Positions 20,815 to 32,700 of a DNA stretch of 41,612 bases are shown here, in pieces; position 1 is the first letter of the stretch, and the number at the start of each line of letters is the position of its first letter. Origin of the DNA: Gnetum montanum (Eukaryota > Streptophyta > Gnetopsida > Gnetales > Gnetaceae); NCBI GenBank assembly GCA_015680685.1, contig MNCI01005012.1, positions 13,896 to 55,507 on the forward strand. Direction: 5' to 3'. The notes beneath the pieces are model-generated. The model had not been told where the DNA came from. It searched no databases and worked only from the letters and a program-made list of their open reading frames with translations. Position numbers and translations under genes: made by a program.

Positions 20815-21190
20815 TTCTCAAAGATGCTTTCTCAATACTATGCTTCTTTCTTAGAGACATAGTCACAATCCTGTGCTTCCTACTCAAAGACACAGTCTAA
20901 TCCAATGCTTCCTGCTTGAAGATGTCTTCTTAAATCTAGTTCTTGCTACTTGAAGATGTCTTCTCACCACTACAGTTCCTGCTTGAAGATGTAGCGAAAT
21001 ATTGAGCATTACCTACTCAAAGATGCCTTCTAAAATCTAGCACTTCCTACTCAAATATGCCTTCTCACCACTATGCTTCCTGCTCAAAGATATAGCCAAA
21101 ATCATGTGCTTCCTACTTGAAGACAGAATAGAACCCTATGCTTTCTATTCAAAGATGTAGTCAAGCACATATACCACCTAGCTAGGATTT
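20815..21190. repeat. Degenerate tandem repeat, about 33-37 bp period
   Basis: About ten imperfect units built on TGCTTCCTRCTCAAAGATG followed by a variable GTAGYCAAAATCA-like part. The array lies exactly at the Element 1 insertion point; the words CAAAGATGTAGTC and CATTCCTTCATCC just left of the insertion (3515-3565) suggest it extended leftwards before the element landed. Confidence 0.75.
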
Positions 21191-21329
21191 TCATCAAGAA
21201 TATGCACTTCACCACTTTCACATGTGCACGTGCTTGTTATTTTTTTTACTTCTCTCTCTATCCAGAACCTAAAGGAGGCAATTGTGCTAGGATGACTACA
21301 TTTTTCCCCTCTTAGCATTTGCTACCATG

Positions 21330-22080
21330 ACTAATTACTAAATCCACCACCTTGTGCTAAGGTAACTGGAAACTCATGGACTTGTTTGAAGAAGTTCAAA
21401 ACTTCCATATCTTGCTCTTGTTCATCCCTGTTGGAGATCATCAATAGGTCATGAGGTTGATGCTTAGTTGCATTCAACCTATGATTCTCATTTGGTCTAT
21501 TACCACCACTTATCATTTGAAGGTTTTGAAAGCATTCTCAAGCATAATGCCTTTCATCGTAGATGTAGCATTCAAGTTTGGATTCCTCAGAGAATATTAA
21601 GGGAACCCACCCAAATGCAATTGTTTATTCCATAACCCCTGTTGTTCTTGGAAAGCTTGACATTTCCCATGCCTCCAAGATGAGTTTTATTTACTTGGGG
21701 CTAGCTCAACATAACAGCCTTGGATCAACTCGAATACACTTGTCCATCACATCTTCAAGGTTTATTGCTCTCTTTCTTGCTCTTGAGTGGCTACTCCATT
21801 ACATCCTTATCCTTCTTTTGCATCTTATAATTAGACATAGTGACAGCAACTTGGATGGCCCTCTTAAATGCTATGATTTGCCGAGTTTTGAGCTCATGTT
21901 GGACCCATAGTTTGAGGGCATTGAGAAATATTCTATACTTGGTATCTTCATTGATTTTTGGGATTTGTATGATGATGTTTTGGTATTCCCAAATATAACT
22001 CTGTAGAGCTTCTATGTGCTAGATCTCCTTTAGCCTCACCCAAGCTTTGTCAATGAAATTACTGTTGGAATAAGTACAAT
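21330..22080 (-). pseudogene. Relic of a chromovirus-like Ty3 gag
   Basis: The minus strand reads FIDKAWVRLKEI, then IEALQSYIWEYQNIIIQIP, then TKYRIFLNALKLWVQHELKT and AFKRAIQVAV (about 22060-21840). This order matches the retrotransposon gag core (the ...F..GL.PW.Q.EL....V.....A...A pattern) of plant chromoviruses. About 270 bp further on is a zinc-knuckle-like ECYIYDERHYAWEC (about 21530-21575), with the second Cys replaced by Tyr and one residue missing. Stops are frequent. No pol follows in this orientation before the Element 1 boundary. Confidence 0.6.
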
Positions 22081-22600
22081 GGATAAGATGAGAAGGAATG
22101 AAAGCTTTATAGTTAAAATTGAGAAATACTTGTGATATTGTGAAATCTTGTGAGATTATGTGAAATGTACTATAAAATAACTAAGTTCATTATGAGAAAT
22201 TAATCTTGTGAAATGTACTATAAAATTAAGATTTTCATAATTTAATCTTGTGAGAAATTAAATTTTGAAAATCAAATCATTGGAAAATTCATTGTAAAAA
22301 ATTAAAATTGGACAAAACTTGAAAAATATGAAACCTGCTAAGTTCTTCCATTATTTTAGAAAAATCATTAAAATAGGCTCTTAGCATAATAAGGCAACTC
22401 TTCTAACTCCTTCTATAAGGAAAGATAAAACAAACTTAACATGACTAAGTTAAACTCATCATACTTGACCACTGACTACTAGAAAAAAAAACATTCTTTA
22501 AAAAAACCTTACATAACAAAAAAAAATTTAATAATCCAAATAAATTTTAAAAATTTATTCAAAGTAGGAGAAAATAATTTGTACACTATAAAATATTCAG
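22081..22600. other. AT-rich stretch without a recognisable gene
   Basis: Strongly A/T-biased. It contains a locally repeated CTTGTGAAATGTACTATAAAA word (about 22150-22225, two copies) and no coding signal. It may include the decayed 3' end or LTR of the copia relic that follows at higher coordinates, but I see no LTR boundary. Confidence 0.5.
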
Positions 22601-24246
22601 CATTCTCTCCTTAAGTTTTGAAATTGATTTGAGAATAACTAAATTAGAAACTTGAAGATCTTTCTTCTTAGCATTTGCATGTTCTAATCTTGTTTAAAAG
22701 ATAGTCAATTTGATAACCTTGCAATCGTTGAGTTAGTAAATCAACTAATTAATCACCACTTTGAACATGCATGGGCTTAATTATGTCCTTCTTTGCTTCA
22801 TGCTTAATAAGGTACTATTTGATGTCAATGTGCTTTCTGGACAACTAAATTGCTATTGTATTATCCACGAACATGGAAATTGGAAGCTCAACTTCAAAAC
22901 CCAACTGAGAAAATATCTTTTGTAACCATAAAACATGCTAAAGACATTCATCCATAGTAATAAATTCTACCTCACATGATGAGAGGCTCGTACTAGTTTG
23001 TTTCTTTATCTTCCAATAAATAGGATTAGGACCATGAAAAATAAAACAACCAAAAGTTCACTTATAATCATATACACCTCCTCCCTAATTAGCATGAGAG
23101 AAAACATAAAACTTTTCATCTCTATTAATGAACCTAATGTCAAAATCAACTATTCCTTTGAGGTAATGTCAAAATCAACTATTCCTTTAACATACCTGAA
23201 AAGATGCTTCAAGGCATTAAGATGTGACTGCCTTAGCTCTCGCATAAACCTTGATAAAAATGAAGTTGTATATTCCAAATTGGTCCTACTATGACACAAA
23301 AAACTTAATGAACCCATCATACCTTTGTAGAAGGAAGGATCAACCAATGAAGTATCATCTTTCCTTGAAACCTTCATATTTTGGAGAAGTGCAGTTATAG
23401 CAATTTTAGCTTCCTCTAGTCCATACTTTTCAATGATGGCCTATGCATACTTTGATTGATGCATCTTTAAACAATATTTCTTGATCAATTTGGATTTCTA
23501 AAAAATATTTGAGGACTCCCATGTTCTTCATCTCAAACTTACCTTTCATATCATGCCTAAATTTCTCATTTAATTTTTCAGACGTAGCCATAAAAACTAA
23601 GTCAGCAACATAGAGTGAAATAATGATAAAATCAAAACCTTCATGTTTAAAGTACAAGGTAGGCTCAAACATACAACTCATATAATCATTCTTAAGAAAA
23701 AAAGTCATTAATTATATAAAACCAATCTCTTGGAGCTTGCTTCATGCCATACAAAAATTTATTCAACTTGCATACCTTATTTTGTTGTCCTTGAATCTCA
23801 AAACCTTCATGCTGATAAATATAAACCTCCTCTTCTAACTTGCTATTAAGAAATGTAGAATTAATATCCATTTGATAGAGTTTCATACCTTTATGAGTAG
23901 TAAGGAAGACCATAAGACTAATAGTCTCGTATTTAGCAATAGAAGCAAAAATATCATCATAATCAATGTGTTTCTTTTGAAGAAAACCTCTTGCTACAAG
24001 TCTAGCCTTATGTGTAGTAATTTTACCAACTTCATTGTATTTGGTTTTGAATACCCTTTTGGTGTTAATGACTTTCTTTCCTTTTGGCTTGTCCACCAAT
24101 GTCCAAGTTTCATTTCTCTCAATAGAACTCATTTCCTTCTTCATGGCTTCAATCCAAACTTGAGATTTGAGAGCCTTCTTCACATTTGAGGGCTCATGTG
24201 CAAGAGCAACATATGCAACCTGAGCAATGGCCTGACTTCTTGTCAT
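22600..24246 (-). pseudogene. Ty1/copia pol relic: reverse transcriptase and RNase H
   Basis: RT (24246-23430) shows WIEAMKKEMSSIERNETWTL, VFKTKYNEVGKITTHKARLV, ARGFLQKKHIDYDDIFA, MDINSTFLNSKLEEEVYIYQ, GFEIQGQQNKVCKLNKFLYG, MKQAPRDWF, and YVADLVFMAT. The last is the copia YVDDLL motif with the first aspartate changed to alanine, so it is catalytically dead. After frameshifts come SFYKGMMGSLSFLCHSRTNL and LNALKHLFRYVKGI (23377-23150), then RNase H-type SSCEVEFITMDECL, LGFEVELPISMFVDN and KHIDIK (about 22990-22780). Upstream integrase and gag are not visible. Typical Ty1/copia order, consistent with a 5'-truncated old copy. Confidence 0.88.
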
Positions 24247-26085
24247 TCTTTTGTTTGTTAAGGATTTGTAAGAAATAGATTGAGTTTTTGATCATATAGT
24301 ATCCTACTTCTATTTGTTAGGATTTTTTCTAAGAAATTATGCTATGGTTATAAATTATGGTACTGGGAATTTCTTGGTAATAAACATGGTTGAACTCAAA
24401 ATCAAAATAGAGACTTTTAAGGTATTTTTTAAAGGTAAAATGATGTACATGAATATAGATATATAATGGAATGTCTTACTATTTAACATTTGAGAAAAAC
24501 ACAAGTAATGTAACTATTGTTGATTCTAAAGGAAAATATTCTTTGCTATTAATTTTCAAATCACTTATCTTGAATATATCATGAAATAAAGAAGGGGGAA
24601 ATTAGGTTATTTTTCATCTTCATCTGAATCTAAAAATTATTTTATTAGAGTACTAAGATGTTGACTAAGTAAGTTTTGACATTGTTGATATTAGAGAACT
24701 AATAACAATGTTAATGATTTGATGATGATAAAATATTGATTTGTAACAAACTTGGTAATATTTGTAATTGAAAATAATATGATAACATAAACTTAAAGAA
24801 GATGAATAGTTGAAACTGCTATGGGGTTTTGAAAAAATCCACAACTAATTTTATTGCTTGGAAATACAGTCATTTATAGCTTTGTATGGCCTTGAAATAA
24901 ATAGGAATTGATTAGGACCATACTAAGAGGCATTGAAAAGTCATTCCCCAAAGAGAAAATGAAAGGATTAATTAAAAAATGGTGAATTGAAACTAGAAAA
25001 AAGTACATGCACCCATCAATTCTATAAAAATAATAAAACATGTTTAGAATACAAATAAAAATTCCAAAATAGTTTATCATTGTTTGCTCCTTATCTTCAT
25101 GTTGGATCAAAGTTTGCAATGAACACTAACTCTTTCAGCTATAATTTACATGTAACTTTTCATAAGAAATAGTTAAAATATTAGAATTAATAGTTTTAGA
25201 CCTTAGCGGGCCATGGTTTAAGGATATTAGGTTGCTAGAAGAGTTTGGAAATTTCTCAAGGTTTTCTTTTGAGGCTATTTTGGTTAAAAAGGTAAGGTTT
25301 TTAGGGTATCCATGTTGGACCCATGTTAGATCCACATTGGCTAGCACGGATAGGATGACCCCCCAGCATGGATGGGACATCTAAGTAATCTCCTAGACTC
25401 ATTTTGGATAATTTTTGATTTCTAGTAACCTGCATGGCTAGCGCAATGGATTAGGGAAGGGAATAGGCTAGTTTTGGCATCAATTTCAACCCCTGGAACC
25501 TTCTATTGAAGTTTGGATTTACCATCCACACTAGGTAGCATGGCCCTAGCATAGATACTAACAAAAATAAATTTCATGACATCTAGAGGGTTAAAATTGG
25601 GATTCCAGGGCCTTCCCAAGTTAGAGCAAGGCTAGATCTATCAAGATTGATTATTTTGGAGGTTGAACATGGCCGAAAAACAGGTTTTAAAGATATGCCC
25701 CTTGTATCAATGCTGGCCAGACTATATGGGAGGGGGCTTAGTGTGGATGATCTAGATTTAGATAATAATGGGATCAAACAAGTTTGTATTTGCAGCCAAA
25801 ACCAAATTTCTATAGTTATGCAATCCCAAACTAAGTTTTGAGGTCATTTTAGAAGGGTTTAAGTATTAAATCAAGTTGGAGGCAATATCCATGCTAGGGC
25901 CATGCTAGCTAGTATCTAATCATGAAACACAATCCATAGAATCTTGCTTGTATCTAATCATGAAACACAATCCATATGAATTATTAGATACTAGCTATGA
26001 ATTATTAGCTAATTAGTAGCTAACAATGTAGGCCAATAATATTTCTATGAAGTTTTTACAAATAATTTATTCCTATAAACTTTAT
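24247..26085. other. AT-rich spacer, no recognisable gene
   Basis: I see no protein domain. It contains an exact 27-base direct repeat, 25912-25938 and 25950-25976 (starts GTATCTAATCATGAAACACA), spaced by 11 bases. A less AT-rich part (25200-25930) repeats words such as GCTAGCACGGAT and GGCCCTAGCAT and may be a non-coding repeat of its own. Confidence 0.55.
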
Positions 26086-26089
26086 ATCA

Positions 26090-26900
26090 TATTCTCTAAC
26101 TTCTTTCTCTTAGTGTTGAAGGTCTCTGATAGTTCATTCTTTTGTATGTTGAGATCCTTCATAGGGTTTTGTAGACAACAAATATCTTCTTGGAGTTAAA
26201 ATATTTTATTATGCATTATGATCTTATCATCTTCTAACTCTATGTTGTACACCATCAATTTCTCCAATCTTCTTGTAAGTTCCACATTAGTGCTCGAGCA
26301 CATGATATCCCTTATTTATTTGAGTGTAGCTAGTTCTTCTATTTAGTTATTTGCTAGCTTTAATATATCCTTCATCTTTTCCTTATACTTTGAAAATACT
26401 TTAGCATACATATCTTTATCTTCATAAGTAGATTTCAAGTCTTTATTTAATGCTTTATTCTATACCAAAGTTGCATCAAATGCTACTTTATTAGTCCTTA
26501 TAATCACACAGTAGGCTTCAACCCTAAAGTAATGTTTGACCATGGTATAATTCATGTACATCAAATGATACAATAGATCATTATTGACAACAATGAAATT
26601 TATCTTTGAGAGCTAGATAAGAATCTTATTTAACATGCCTCTAATTACTATTGAAAATTCATTTGCATTTATAATTTTAAAATCTTTAAATGTAGTCTTA
26701 TTATATAATGTCTCCTTCATCAAACTCTTGTCTATTAATTATTTGAAGAATTTAATGGTTGACTTGAAGTGTATAGCCTTATTTTCAAAGCTATTGTGTT
26801 ATAATAACGTGTGTGCCATGGATGGTGTCAAGTAATTTGATTCCACATTGCTCCACCTCTCAAATTGCACATAAATAGATTTTATTTCTAGATGTCAAGT
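26090..26900 (-). pseudogene. Unidentified decayed open frame with coiled-coil-like C-terminus
   Basis: One minus-strand frame runs about 270 codons with only six or so stops, from YVQFERWSNVESNYLTPSMA through NANEFSIVIRGMLNKILI, NNDLLYHLMYMNYTMVKHYF and RVEAYCVIIRTNKVAFDATL to a lysine/glutamate-rich end (EDKDMYAKVFSKYKEKMKDI, NVELTRRLEKLMVYNIELED, LNIQKNELSETF). Several stops are single-base changes from Gln or Trp codons. The C-terminal half looks like coiled coil. I cannot name the family. A globular N-part with a coiled-coil end is reminiscent in general layout of the antisense genes of Elements 1 and 2, but I see no alignable motif. Confidence 0.5.
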
Positions 26901-27870
26901 AATCTAATGTACTCATTATTGATTAGTAGTATGTCAAACTTTCTAGTTAAGCACTAATTCATAATAAGAGGTCATTGCTAAATGTAGTTTGATCTTTTCA
27001 TGCATGCTTTAGAGCTAGAGGCTTTATCATGGGAATTACCATAGTGACTATGTGATTTTCATGCTAACAATGGTAAAGGTGACTATGTTTCTCTTAATAC
27101 ATTCTAATAATGTTAATGATGGGGTGCACTAGTTGTGCTTGCTCTTTGGTGAACCCCATGCTTGTTCATAGCCTCTAGAACCATGACCCATTTTCACAAA
27201 TAGTTAATATGAAAATAGAAAGAAACTAAGACTTCTTATAAAATTCAAAATTTAAATGTGAAAAATATTATGCACATTCATTTTAATTAATTATACGTAG
27301 TTCTTATACTTATAAATTGATTCAAAAATTAAAATATAAATTAATTTAACAAAACAAAAAAAAATCAAAAACTATTATATACTTCATAATTTTAACACAA
27401 AAATCGAGAGATTTTGATTGCAAAGTAGAAAATATTACTTATAGGTAGACAATGAAAGAGAATTATAAGCTAAGATGTAAGATCTTGAATGGTAGGATTG
27501 TTTTTGTTCTATGCTCTCTCTCTATACATGTTTTTTTCATTTGTTTGTGAAGTAAAAAGTAAAATTTAATGATGGATATTTAATCTTATCATTATATGTA
27601 ATGTACCTAACTTCTACTACATCATGAGTACTTCCTAATGACAATTTGAAACTCATAAAAACCTAATGCTTTAATATTATGTTAAAATTTTATAATGTTA
27701 ATCACCAGGTTCGAGATATAATAGAAATAATTTAATCACTATTAAGATTGAAAAAAATGTATATTATGTTATATAAGTGTTAAATTGTAAATTGGTTACA
27801 TCAACTAGGCATTTTCGATGCATGTTTTGATGCATTGACATGGCCCCATTGATGTAGTGTCTATTTTTGC
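26901..27870. other. AT-rich stretch, possible start of the Athila-like 5' LTR
   Basis: No coding domain is visible. The Athila-like element to the right must have its 5' LTR ending at 28620. LTRs of that lineage are often more than 1 kb, so part of this stretch probably belongs to it. I could not place the LTR start. Confidence 0.4.
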
Positions 27871-27871
27871 C

Positions 27872-28620
27872 TATAAATATGTGTTCACCCACTGTATTTA
27901 TGGAATCTTTGTCATAATTGTAGTGGAGCTCTTGCAATTTTCTTGTGTGAAAGTTACAATATTTTTTTAAGTACTTGTAGTAAGAGTCAAGACTATATAA
28001 ATCTCTATTCAAGCATTGTTGTACCTAAGCACAATAGTGTATGTGACAATAAAGATGAGCTTTTTGATAAACCTTATAGCACTTCAAAATAGATTAACTG
28101 TTTACTTATGCATTTACTATTTTGCAAAATTTCCTTTAATGCTTCAAGTAATCAAATAGTTAATTAAGCTAAGTTAAGCTAGGTTAAATAATGATCAATT
28201 GAGCACATAAGTATGACCACTTCAAGCATACACTTGGTGCTTGGTAATTCCAATGATGATTAATGTTTGGTAACCTAGTAGTGTTAAACGTGTTTAGGAT
28301 GTGTACGGTAAGTAGGAATAGATACTTATGTTAGGATTAGTTAGGAGTAGCTTGTTAGATTAAATTAGTAATTTAATTATTTTATTTTATACATTATTAT
28401 CATCCTTAAAATAAAAAACATAAAAAATGATAAAAATCATATGCCTCAGTTGCACTTAACCATACCCTTGCATTTCACAAGTGTAATTGGGAAGACAACT
28501 ATTGTAATAGTTAGTTAGAGACCAACGTACTTAGAAGGCTATAAGTCCATAGAATTCAACTAGATCATGTGTGAATACTTAATGATTCGTATGGTTGGGC
28601 GTAGGGGTACTTGTTGCTCA
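27872..28620 (+). repeat. Partial 5' LTR of an Athila-like element (TATA box to LTR end)
   Basis: TATAAATA at 27872-27879 in the context TGCCTATAAATATGTG looks like the LTR core promoter. The LTR end is set at TTGCTCA (28620) because a primer binding site follows within five bases. The left boundary is not resolved and no partner LTR is in the window, since the element's 3' part was interrupted by Element 2 at 32708. Confidence 0.5.
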
Positions 28621-28624
28621 TCAT

Positions 28625-28642
28625 TGGCACCATTGCCAAGGA
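28625..28642 (+). promoter_or_regulatory. Decayed primer binding site, Athila type
   Basis: TGGCACCATTGCCAAGGA. The PBS known for many Athila-type elements is TGGCGCCGTTGCCGGGGA, usually attributed to an aspartate tRNA. The four differences are all G-to-A, and at least three fall at CpG sites, as expected of methylation decay. It lies five bases inside the proposed LTR end. Confidence 0.7.
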
Positions 28643-28919
28643 CTTGTAGTTTGATATGTGCACTATCTAGGACTTAGTAAATATTATTTAGGATTGTTGG
28701 ATTGAATTGTAAGGTCATAATCATTTGAAAAAAATATATAAATACATAGTAATTAATCAAAACTATACTACAAGCACACTAAGAAATTTTTTCTAACAAA
28801 AATATCTTCTTCTTCTCATACGCATGTCAATTCTTAGTCAACAGTACCATAAGAATGTAGAGTGATATACACTTATTCTAATGAGTTTGTACTCAATTTT
28901 ACTTACATCCTCTATCAGG

Positions 28920-30560
28920 ATGAACAAATGCGAAGGTGAGACATGGAGGGGAATGTTATATTTACATCTAACTGATCTATTCCCAAGATGCTACTCCAAA
29001 CCCTTACAAGGTTGGGCATCAAAGAGCTTCATGGAGAGTACATTGTGAAAGATCATGGCTTCCAATACTACCATCTCACTAAGACACAATGCAAATGGGA
29101 TTGGCAATAGGAAAAGTCCTATGAAGACATGAAAAGGAAATGGTTCACAAATCCCTTGTTTTTGCTAGATCAAAAGGATAATAAGGAACCTCTTTTTGAG
29201 GGTTCTCAACATGCAGACTTTCCACCTCTTAACACTAGTGAAGGGGAGCCAAACCCAAATCTTAAATCAGTGATCAACAATCTAGGTTCTGGTGATAATG
29301 AGCCCCATAGTCATGGGAGTTCTAAGAAATGGAGTTGAAGTAGGAACTCAAACAAGCATAATTATTATCACTCTAAGGATCATGGCCATGACAAATGAAG
29401 GGGAAGTGGTAGATACCACAGTGGTGGTAGTCCTCCTCCGTCTTTTCCCTCTTCATCTAGTTCAAGTTCCTTTGAATTTGAGCAAAATCGTAAACAATGA
29501 GAAAACAATGATAATTACAAACATTTCCATGAATAAAGGGATGGAAAAGGACATCATAGGAATCATTGAGATCATGAAAATGAACCTTTGCTAGCCACTT
29601 GAAATATGCTCAACATCATAGAGGCTATTAGAATTCCCACTAGGCATGTGAAAGACAACCAAATCAAGAGGCTAGATATGAACAATATTCCTAGATTTGA
29701 GGAAGGATGATATAAATCAGATCCTCAAATGCATTTACAAGCCTTTCACAATTCCTGTGCCTTACAAAATATTGAAAATGATTGGCAAAAGCTCAAGTTG
29801 TTCGATACCAGACTCTGGAACTAGAATCAATCCATCGATGAAGTACAATGCCAGAACTGTTTAATGATAAGTATTAGACATACTCCAGAGTGTCAAAATT
29901 GAGAAGGAAAATCCAAGGCTAAAAGCAAGGAACACATAAACCCTTGGATGTCACCATGGGTAGATATTATTCATTATTACATCAATGTCCTAGACATGGT
30001 TACTCTTAGTTAAAACAACTTTGCCATATCATAGATGGTCTTTTCTCAAAATCATGGAGAACCCTTAGGGTCTATGCCCAAGGAAGGCTATTGGAATTAA
30101 GAGTCCATTAGATACAAAGGCTAATAGAGTAGGTATCAAAAGAGGAAGAAGAGTTGAGAAAATAAGAAAGTGTAGAAGAATATAATAGGGACCTTCCATT
30201 AGAAAGAAGGAGGTCCACTTTTGTGACAATGAGGAGGAGTCACCTCTTGATGCAATGGTGCAATGGAAGACCTTATTGATCCAAAAATCTATGTCTAAAA
30301 TTTTCGCCAGGGTACATAAAATGTGGAATTCATTGGATGAAAAATTCCAAACTACTCTAAAAATCACAAAAAAATTAAGAGAGAAGAGTAGTAATCGTGA
30401 TCATAGAGGCGACAAGAAGCTAAAAATGCCTACCAAAGGGGTAAGGGAAAAGTTATTGTAGTAGAAAAAGTTGTAGAGACTGAATTAAATAATGATAGTT
30501 AGTGTGACATCTGCCACTATGAACATCCTAAGGGATGTTGCACTATTGTGTTACACTTAT
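28920..30560 (+). pseudogene. Athila-like element gag relic
   Basis: One frame reads with interspersed stops through LHGEYIVKDHGFQYYHLTKT, EDMKRKWFTNPLFLLDQKDN, a serine/proline-rich stretch, IPRFEEG and DPQMHLQAFHNSCALQNIEN-DWQKLKLF (about 29690-29815), which fits the Ty3 gag core. Further on CDICHYEHPKGCC (about 30510) looks like the gag zinc-knuckle region found in Athila relatives. The frame is broken by at least twenty stops. Confidence 0.6.
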
Positions 30561-31309
30561 AAGAATCTGGGGTGTATGCTTTCAATTCACGACTATCAAA
30601 AAGGAAAACACCTAGAAGATTACCTTATCCTCAAGGCAATCCTAGGCACTTTCACCAACAACAAAATTATTATCTTAGTGGAACTCCACCACAATCATAT
30701 GAGCAATATCAGTAGTGGTAGTAACCATAGTCATGGGGGATGCCACAACCAAGGCAGCACTATCCTTACATGCAATCAGATTTATATGGATACTATGTTT
30801 AGCGACTCTTGTCTCCATGTGACTCTTCTAATCATGTTTCTCCTTTCCAACATCACTACCATCCTTTGGAATATCACCAAACTCATTCTTGAACTTCTAG
30901 AGAAGTTTCCATATTCCATCCATAACTTCCTCATGTGTCTACACCTGTTCCTCCATTCTCAACAAAGCTACCACATGCTCCATCAATGTAGGATGAGCTT
31001 CTAGCCTAGCCACAACAACATAATGCTACAAGGGTCATTAATCTATAACTAGTTAATCAACTAAAGGGTTCAGAACCTACATCTCACAAATGACCATTTT
31101 TCTAAGCCCTCACAAACTCATGTGATTAATCATCTTGCTTCTTCCTCATCCTCTACAAGTCATCAAATTGAGAGCCCTTAAAAAAAAATGGCTCCCAAGA
31201 TCCATACTATTATGTTAACTCATGTTGTATCTGACTAGATCTAAGCTAGCAACCTTTTCATCAAATTAGCTAATATTGGAAGTCCACTCATCTATTTGCA
31301 GATTAGTAG

Positions 31310-31706
31310 GAACGAATCATGCAAAGCTCTTTTGGATTCAAGTTTTGGTTTTAATATAGTCTCTCATGAGATGTATAATACCTAAAACCTACTGCCTCTC
31401 AAGAAGAGCAATATTAGATTAAAATTGATAGACTAGTCCATCACTGTTCCACTAGGACTAGTAGAGGATATTATGACCCCTATCTATGGGTGGTCTTATC
31501 CTGTTGATTTCCTAATAATCAAAGTTGAGAATTGCAAGAGGGATTTTCAAATCATTATAGGAAGGTCATGGCTAGTTACTATTGATGCAAAAATGAGCAT
31601 CAGAGATCTTTCACTAGAAATTTCCAAGGAAAATGCGTTCAAAAAAATCAGGAAGAAACAAGTTCCATGCATTGCATATAGCGATACAAGGTGCAACTAC
31701 ATGTAG
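31310..31706 (+). pseudogene. Athila-like element aspartic protease relic
   Basis: SCKALLDSSFGFNIVSHEM corresponds to the retropepsin active-site region (usual LLD-[ST]-G, here D-S-S, so the active-site glycine is lost). MTPIYGWSYPVDFLIIKVEN and FQIIIGRSWLVTIDAKMS match the plant Ty3 protease C-terminal half (usual ..ILGRPWL.T..A). Stops occur after EMYNT and LKLID. Confidence 0.8.
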
Positions 31707-31974
31707 AAACTCTAGTCTATGAAAAGAGCATCCATTTCTACATGCATGTAGTGTGCAAATGAGGTAGATATTTAAAGGTGCCTATACATAGTAGCCACAA
31801 AATAGGAGGGCACCTAGTGGCTGACAACTAATCTTGGAAGCAATACACTTTGCATGGAACCTACTGAGAGCCTGACATATGCCTATGTTAAAGGCATGGA
31901 TGAACTGGAGAAGGTTCATCACCAAGTCTCTAATGATGTAAATGATGATACTTATTGGGAAGAGTTGGAAATCC

Positions 31975-32310
31975 CTATAAATTTTAAATAAGAGCCCTTA
32001 GAGTTGAAAACTCTAGCTACTGGCATGAAGTATGCATTTTTGAAAAACGGCAGGCTGGTAATCATTAATGCCAATCGTGCTCCTAAATAGAAATGGATGT
32101 TGTTGAGTGTTATCAAGAAATGGCCAACATAATTTTCTTGGTCATATCCTAAACTCATAGGAATTGATCCTAGGATATGCCAGCATCATATCTACACTGA
32201 TCTAGCCATGAAGCTAAAGAGACAACTATAGTGGTGGTTGAACCCCAAAATAAAGAAGATCATCAAAGAGGAAATTGAATAACTCTAAACATTGTGGGTG
32301 TATAGCTAAA
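31975..32310 (+). pseudogene. Athila-like element RT N-terminal fragment
   Basis: LELKTLATGMKYAFLKNGRL, SVIKKWPT, GIDPRICQHHIYTDLAMKLK and WWLNPKIKKIIKEEIE match the start of Athila RT (LELKPLP..LKYAFL...; GISP..C.H.I.....; RRLNP...E.V..E). The catalytic core that should follow, including YxDD, is absent because of an internal deletion at about 32310-32336. Confidence 0.75.
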
Positions 32311-32335
32311 TTACACCATAATGGAAAAAGAACTA

Positions 32336-32700
32336 ATGTGAGTGATGTACACTCTAGAGAAGTTTAGGTACTATGTGATTTGATACAAAGTGTTTGTGCA
32401 CACTAACCACAATGCCATTCACTTCCTCATGAATAAGTCAACAATAAGCCACTATATCATACGGTGGTTGGTGATCTTGTAGGAGTTTGTTCTTACAATG
32501 GTAGATCAAAAGGGGGCTGAGAATATGGTCTCTAATCACTTGTCTTAGTTATGATGAGATAATAAAGAGGAGGCTAGCCCGCTCTCTAACCAATTTCTTG
32601 GTGAACTCCTCTTTACAAGTACAATAAATGAAGAAGTGCCCTATGAACCAAAAATGTATGATGGCATCCTCACTTATCTTCTCACTCAAGAGATGCCATA
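32336..32700 (+). pseudogene. Athila-like element RNase H end and integrase linker
   Basis: MYTLEKFRYYVI-stop, VFVHTNHNAIHFLMNK, ISHYIIRWLVIL and FVLTMVDQKGAENMVSNHLS match Ty3 RNase H (..KFRSYL.GSK..VYTDHAAL..L......RLIRW.LLLQEF....DKKG.EN.VADHLS). The D of TDH reads N (TNHNA), a likely inactivating G-to-A change. The linker QFLGELLFTSTINEEVPYEP precedes the Element 2 LTR. Confidence 0.78.

Noticed and set aside
23872-24189. Plus-strand 105-residue frame
   Set aside because: It is the complement of the copia RT coding strand.
24874-25119. 81-residue Phe/Tyr-rich minus-strand frame
   Set aside because: Composition is that expected of AT-rich DNA, with no motif or context.
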